Below, piece after piece: positions 62,474-64,000 of a stretch of DNA of 64,000 bases. A model generated the notes under the pieces. It saw nothing but the letters and a program-made list of their open reading frames with translations, was not told the DNA's origin and ran no database searches. Source of the DNA: Gemmataceae bacterium (GTDB taxonomy: Bacteria; Planctomycetota; Planctomycetia; Gemmatales; Gemmataceae). The DNA lies in the NCBI GenBank assembly GCA_901538445.1, contig LR594584.1:1210655-1274654 (forward strand). The letters run 5' to 3'. Position 1 is the first letter of the stretch. Every line of letters starts with the position of its first letter. Made by a program: the position numbers and the translations under genes.

Positions 62474-63085
62474 GTGTTCCCGGTGACGCTGAACCTCGCC
62501 GGCCGGCTCGCGGTCGTGGTCGGCGGGGGTGCCGTCGGGTCGCGGAAGGCCGCCGCAGCGGTCGCCGCCGGTGCGGTCGTGCGGGTCGTGGACCCCGCGG
62601 CCATAGCGGTTGGAGCAGTTCAGCACATCTCGGAACCGTACCACCCCAACCACCTCACCGGCGCGTTCCTGGTCTTCGCGTGCGCCACTTCCGAAGTCAA
62701 CGCCCAAGTGGTGGCCGACGCCCGCACCCGCGGCGTGCTCGTGAACTCGGCGTCGGACCCGACCGCGGGCGACTTCGCGCTTCCGTCGGTCGTGCGGTCC
62801 GGCGAGTTGACGCTCGCCATCGCCACCGGCGGCGCAGCCCCTTCGCTCGCGCGCCGCATCCGCGAGAAGCTCGAAGGCGAGTTCGACGCCGCGTTCGCCG
62901 ACTGGCTCCGCGTACTGGCCGAGGTGCGTGTCGTGGTGCTGGCTGAAGTCTCCGACGCCGACCGCCGACGCGAACTCCTCGACGCCTTCGCGGACTGGCC
63001 GTGGCTCGCGCGACTTCGCGCCGAAGGGGCGGCCGCGGTAAAGGCGGCGATGCTGGCACAAGTCCACTTCCCACCCGTCAGCTAA
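62474..63085 (+). CDS. Precorrin-2 dehydrogenase / sirohydrochlorin ferrochelatase-like protein
   Basis: A 203-residue NAD-dependent enzyme of the CysG N-terminal/SirC type, which converts precorrin-2 to sirohydrochlorin on the way to siroheme or B12. Seen: the N-terminal Rossmann motif VVVGGGAVGSRKAAAAV, LVFACATSEVNAQVVADART, VNSASDPTAGDFALPSVV and LAIATGGAAPSLARRIREKL. The methyltransferase half of CysG is absent. The start is GTG 62474 (FPVTLNLAGR); upstream sequence is the repeat. It converges on the TPR gene with an 8-base overlap. Confidence 0.9.
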   Translation: MFPVTLNLAGRLAVVVGGGAVGSRKAAAAVAAGAVVRVVDPAAIAVGAVQHISEPYHPNHLTGAFLVFACATSEVNAQVVADARTRGVLVNSASDPTAGDFALPSVVRSGELTLAIATGGAAPSLARRIREKLEGEFDAAFADWLRVLAEVRVVVLAEVSDADRRRELLDAFADWPWLARLRAEGAAAVKAAMLAQVHFPPVS

Positions 63086-63404
63086 GCGACTCCAACAACC
63101 CCTGCATTTCGCCCTGGGCGTGCGTGTCGCCAACGCGACGTGCGACGTCGACGCCCTGGCGGAGCATGTCGCACGCTTCCGTGATGCGGTCGAGTCGCAC
63201 GAGCGCCTGGCCCGCTTGAAGGTAAGCCGGGACGTAGGGCGTCGTAGTAGCGGTGCGCGCGATCAGGTCGCGGAGCACCTCGACGCACGCGGCGTCGTCG
63301 CCGGAACTGGCGTGCTCCATCGCGAGGCCGTACCGCAGGAAGGCGTCGTCCGGGTCGTCGGCCAGCATCGCCTCGATCTGCTCCATGCGTGCGGTTCGTG
63401 CCAT
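63078..63404 (-). CDS. Tetratricopeptide-repeat protein (108 aa)
   Basis: A 108-residue soluble protein made of about three TPR-like helical pairs: MEQIEAMLADDPDDAFLRYG, LAMEHASSGDDAACVEVLRD, YVPAYLQAGQALVRLDRITE and ACDMLRQGVDVARRVGDTHA. ATG 63404 has a GAAGG site and is preferred to TTG 63422. It probably acts as a small scaffold. Its stop lies within the end of the convergent dehydrogenase gene. The 300 bases upstream of it, shared with the protease gene, contain no further gene. Confidence 0.7.
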   Translation of the reverse strand: MARTARMEQIEAMLADDPDDAFLRYGLAMEHASSGDDAACVEVLRDLIARTATTTPYVPAYLQAGQALVRLDRITEACDMLRQGVDVARRVGDTHAQGEMQGLLESLS

Positions 63405-63703
63405 GTGCTCGGGTGCCTTCAACGGGGGTCGGGCGAAACCGGTCGGTTCGGCTCAAGTCGGTCGGGCACCGTCACGCTACGGCGGCCGCGGCCCCGCGAC
63501 AACCGCCCGCACGACCGGCACGACCGGCGCACTTCTCCGAGACGGACAACCGCCACACCCGGTCCGACGGGCACCGCCGGCGCAGGTGTGCGTGACGTGG
63601 GCACGATGTGTGAAACCGTGGCACGTGTCCGTGCAGGCGACTCGGCCGGCGGGTCGATTTCATGGGCATCCGGTAAGGATTCCGCCGCTGGCACGGGGGC
63701 CAC

Positions 63704-64000
63704 ATGCGATCGGTCACGCTCACCACTCTGCTCCGCGCGGCGCACCGCCGCATGGTCGTCCCGGCCGGCCTCGCGGCCGCCGTCGCCCTCGCGACCTTCA
63801 CCCCCGCGTTCCAGACGCCGACGGCCAGCGTCGCGGCCGCGGACCGCGAGATCACCCCCGGCAAGCGGAAGGACCAGGTCGTTGACGTGTACGAGAAGGT
63901 GAAGGCCGGGGTGGTGAACATCCACAGCGAGCGGACCATCACCGCCCCGGGCGACGACCCGTTCAACCGCCAGGCGGTGCAACCGCAGCGGGTCAACGGC
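63704..64000 (+). CDS. HtrA/DegP-like trypsin-type protease, N-terminal part
   Basis: The first 99 residues of a protein cut by the right edge. A membrane or signal segment (residues about 17-40, MVVPAGLAAAVALATFTPAF) is followed by KRKDQVVDVYEKVKAGVVNI, HSERTITAPG and a segment ending QPQRVNG. The PSVVNI-like start of the protease fold (KAGVVNIHSER) is the mark of the DegP/HtrA family; the catalytic triad lies beyond the window. The protein should be exported or anchored to the inner membrane. ATG 63704 was chosen; no stop in frame occurs before the end. A sigma-54-like sequence at 63621 has the wrong spacing and is not counted. Confidence 0.75.
   Translation, partial: MRSVTLTTLLRAAHRRMVVPAGLAAAVALATFTPAFQTPTASVAAADREITPGKRKDQVVDVYEKVKAGVVNIHSERTITAPGDDPFNRQAVQPQRVNG

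Noticed and set aside
63621-63640. Sigma-54-like sequence TGGCACG...GTGCA upstream of the HtrA-like gene
   Set aside because: The GG to GC distance is one base too long for sigma-54 holoenzyme.

Overview
The window is chromosomal DNA from a high-GC planctomycete, most probably family Gemmataceae (Gemmata and relatives). The evidence is content: three proteins that start with the Gemmata-type repeat-companion (TIGR02996-like) domain followed by leucine-rich repeats, a DUF1549/DUF1553 protein with Big-type domains and haem-like cysteines, a BBP7-like outer-membrane barrel, a secreted FGly-type sulfatase, a large-surface-protein N-terminus resembling the planctomycete LEPR-XLL motif, LPS-type genes, and very strong third-position GC that creates long antisense shadow frames. 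No rRNA, tRNA, CRISPR array, transposase or prophage was seen.

Layout. 1-4187: end of a lipopolysaccharide core locus (heptosyltransferase, two Kdo/heptose-kinase-like proteins, a GT4 glycosyltransferase), closed by a 20-bp tandem repeat. 4440-8165: PlsY-DUF4149 fusion, a TIGR02996/LRR protein and two small unknown genes. 8291-18511: trpS, a large membrane Ser/Thr kinase, an exported methyltransferase, a BBP7 barrel, a nucleotide-sugar dehydrogenase and a second TIGR02996 gene, separated by palindromic elements. 18518-24605 (minus strand): apparent operon purA - disulfide oxidoreductase - SUFU-like - uppS - cdsA - phoH. 24840-30981: sulfatase and an RND efflux pair. 31202-36711: two successive convergent CpaF/CpaE-type ATPase pairs of the Tad family. 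37145-44561: response regulator, small stress-type proteins, PPC-domain protein, queF, holin-like/DUF3618 pair, GGxGxD-type repeat protein. 44589-53955: DUF1549/1553 protein, a two-gene unknown cassette, YdcZ transporter, HEAT/TPR proteins, nitrilase-family hydrolase. 54293-59342: Ser/Thr kinase, fused PutA, and a second copy of the two-gene cassette. 59352-64000: third TIGR02996 gene, a broken Uma2 nuclease gene, a sigma-54 activator, a siroheme-type dehydrogenase, a TPR protein and the start of an HtrA-like protease.

Three features tie the region together. First, near-consensus sigma-54 (-24/-12) promoters stand before the first cpaF gene (31202), a small charged protein (38354) and the holin-like/DUF3618 pair (41515), and a sigma-54 activator is encoded at 61208. 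Second, at least seven families of long, often perfect inverted repeats sit between genes; one has invaded putA and is kept in frame between its two enzyme domains. Third, two gene modules occur twice: the CpaF/CpaE pair, and an uncharacterised two-gene cassette (47175-48091 and 58405-59342). All functional names come from reading motifs by eye; no database search was possible.
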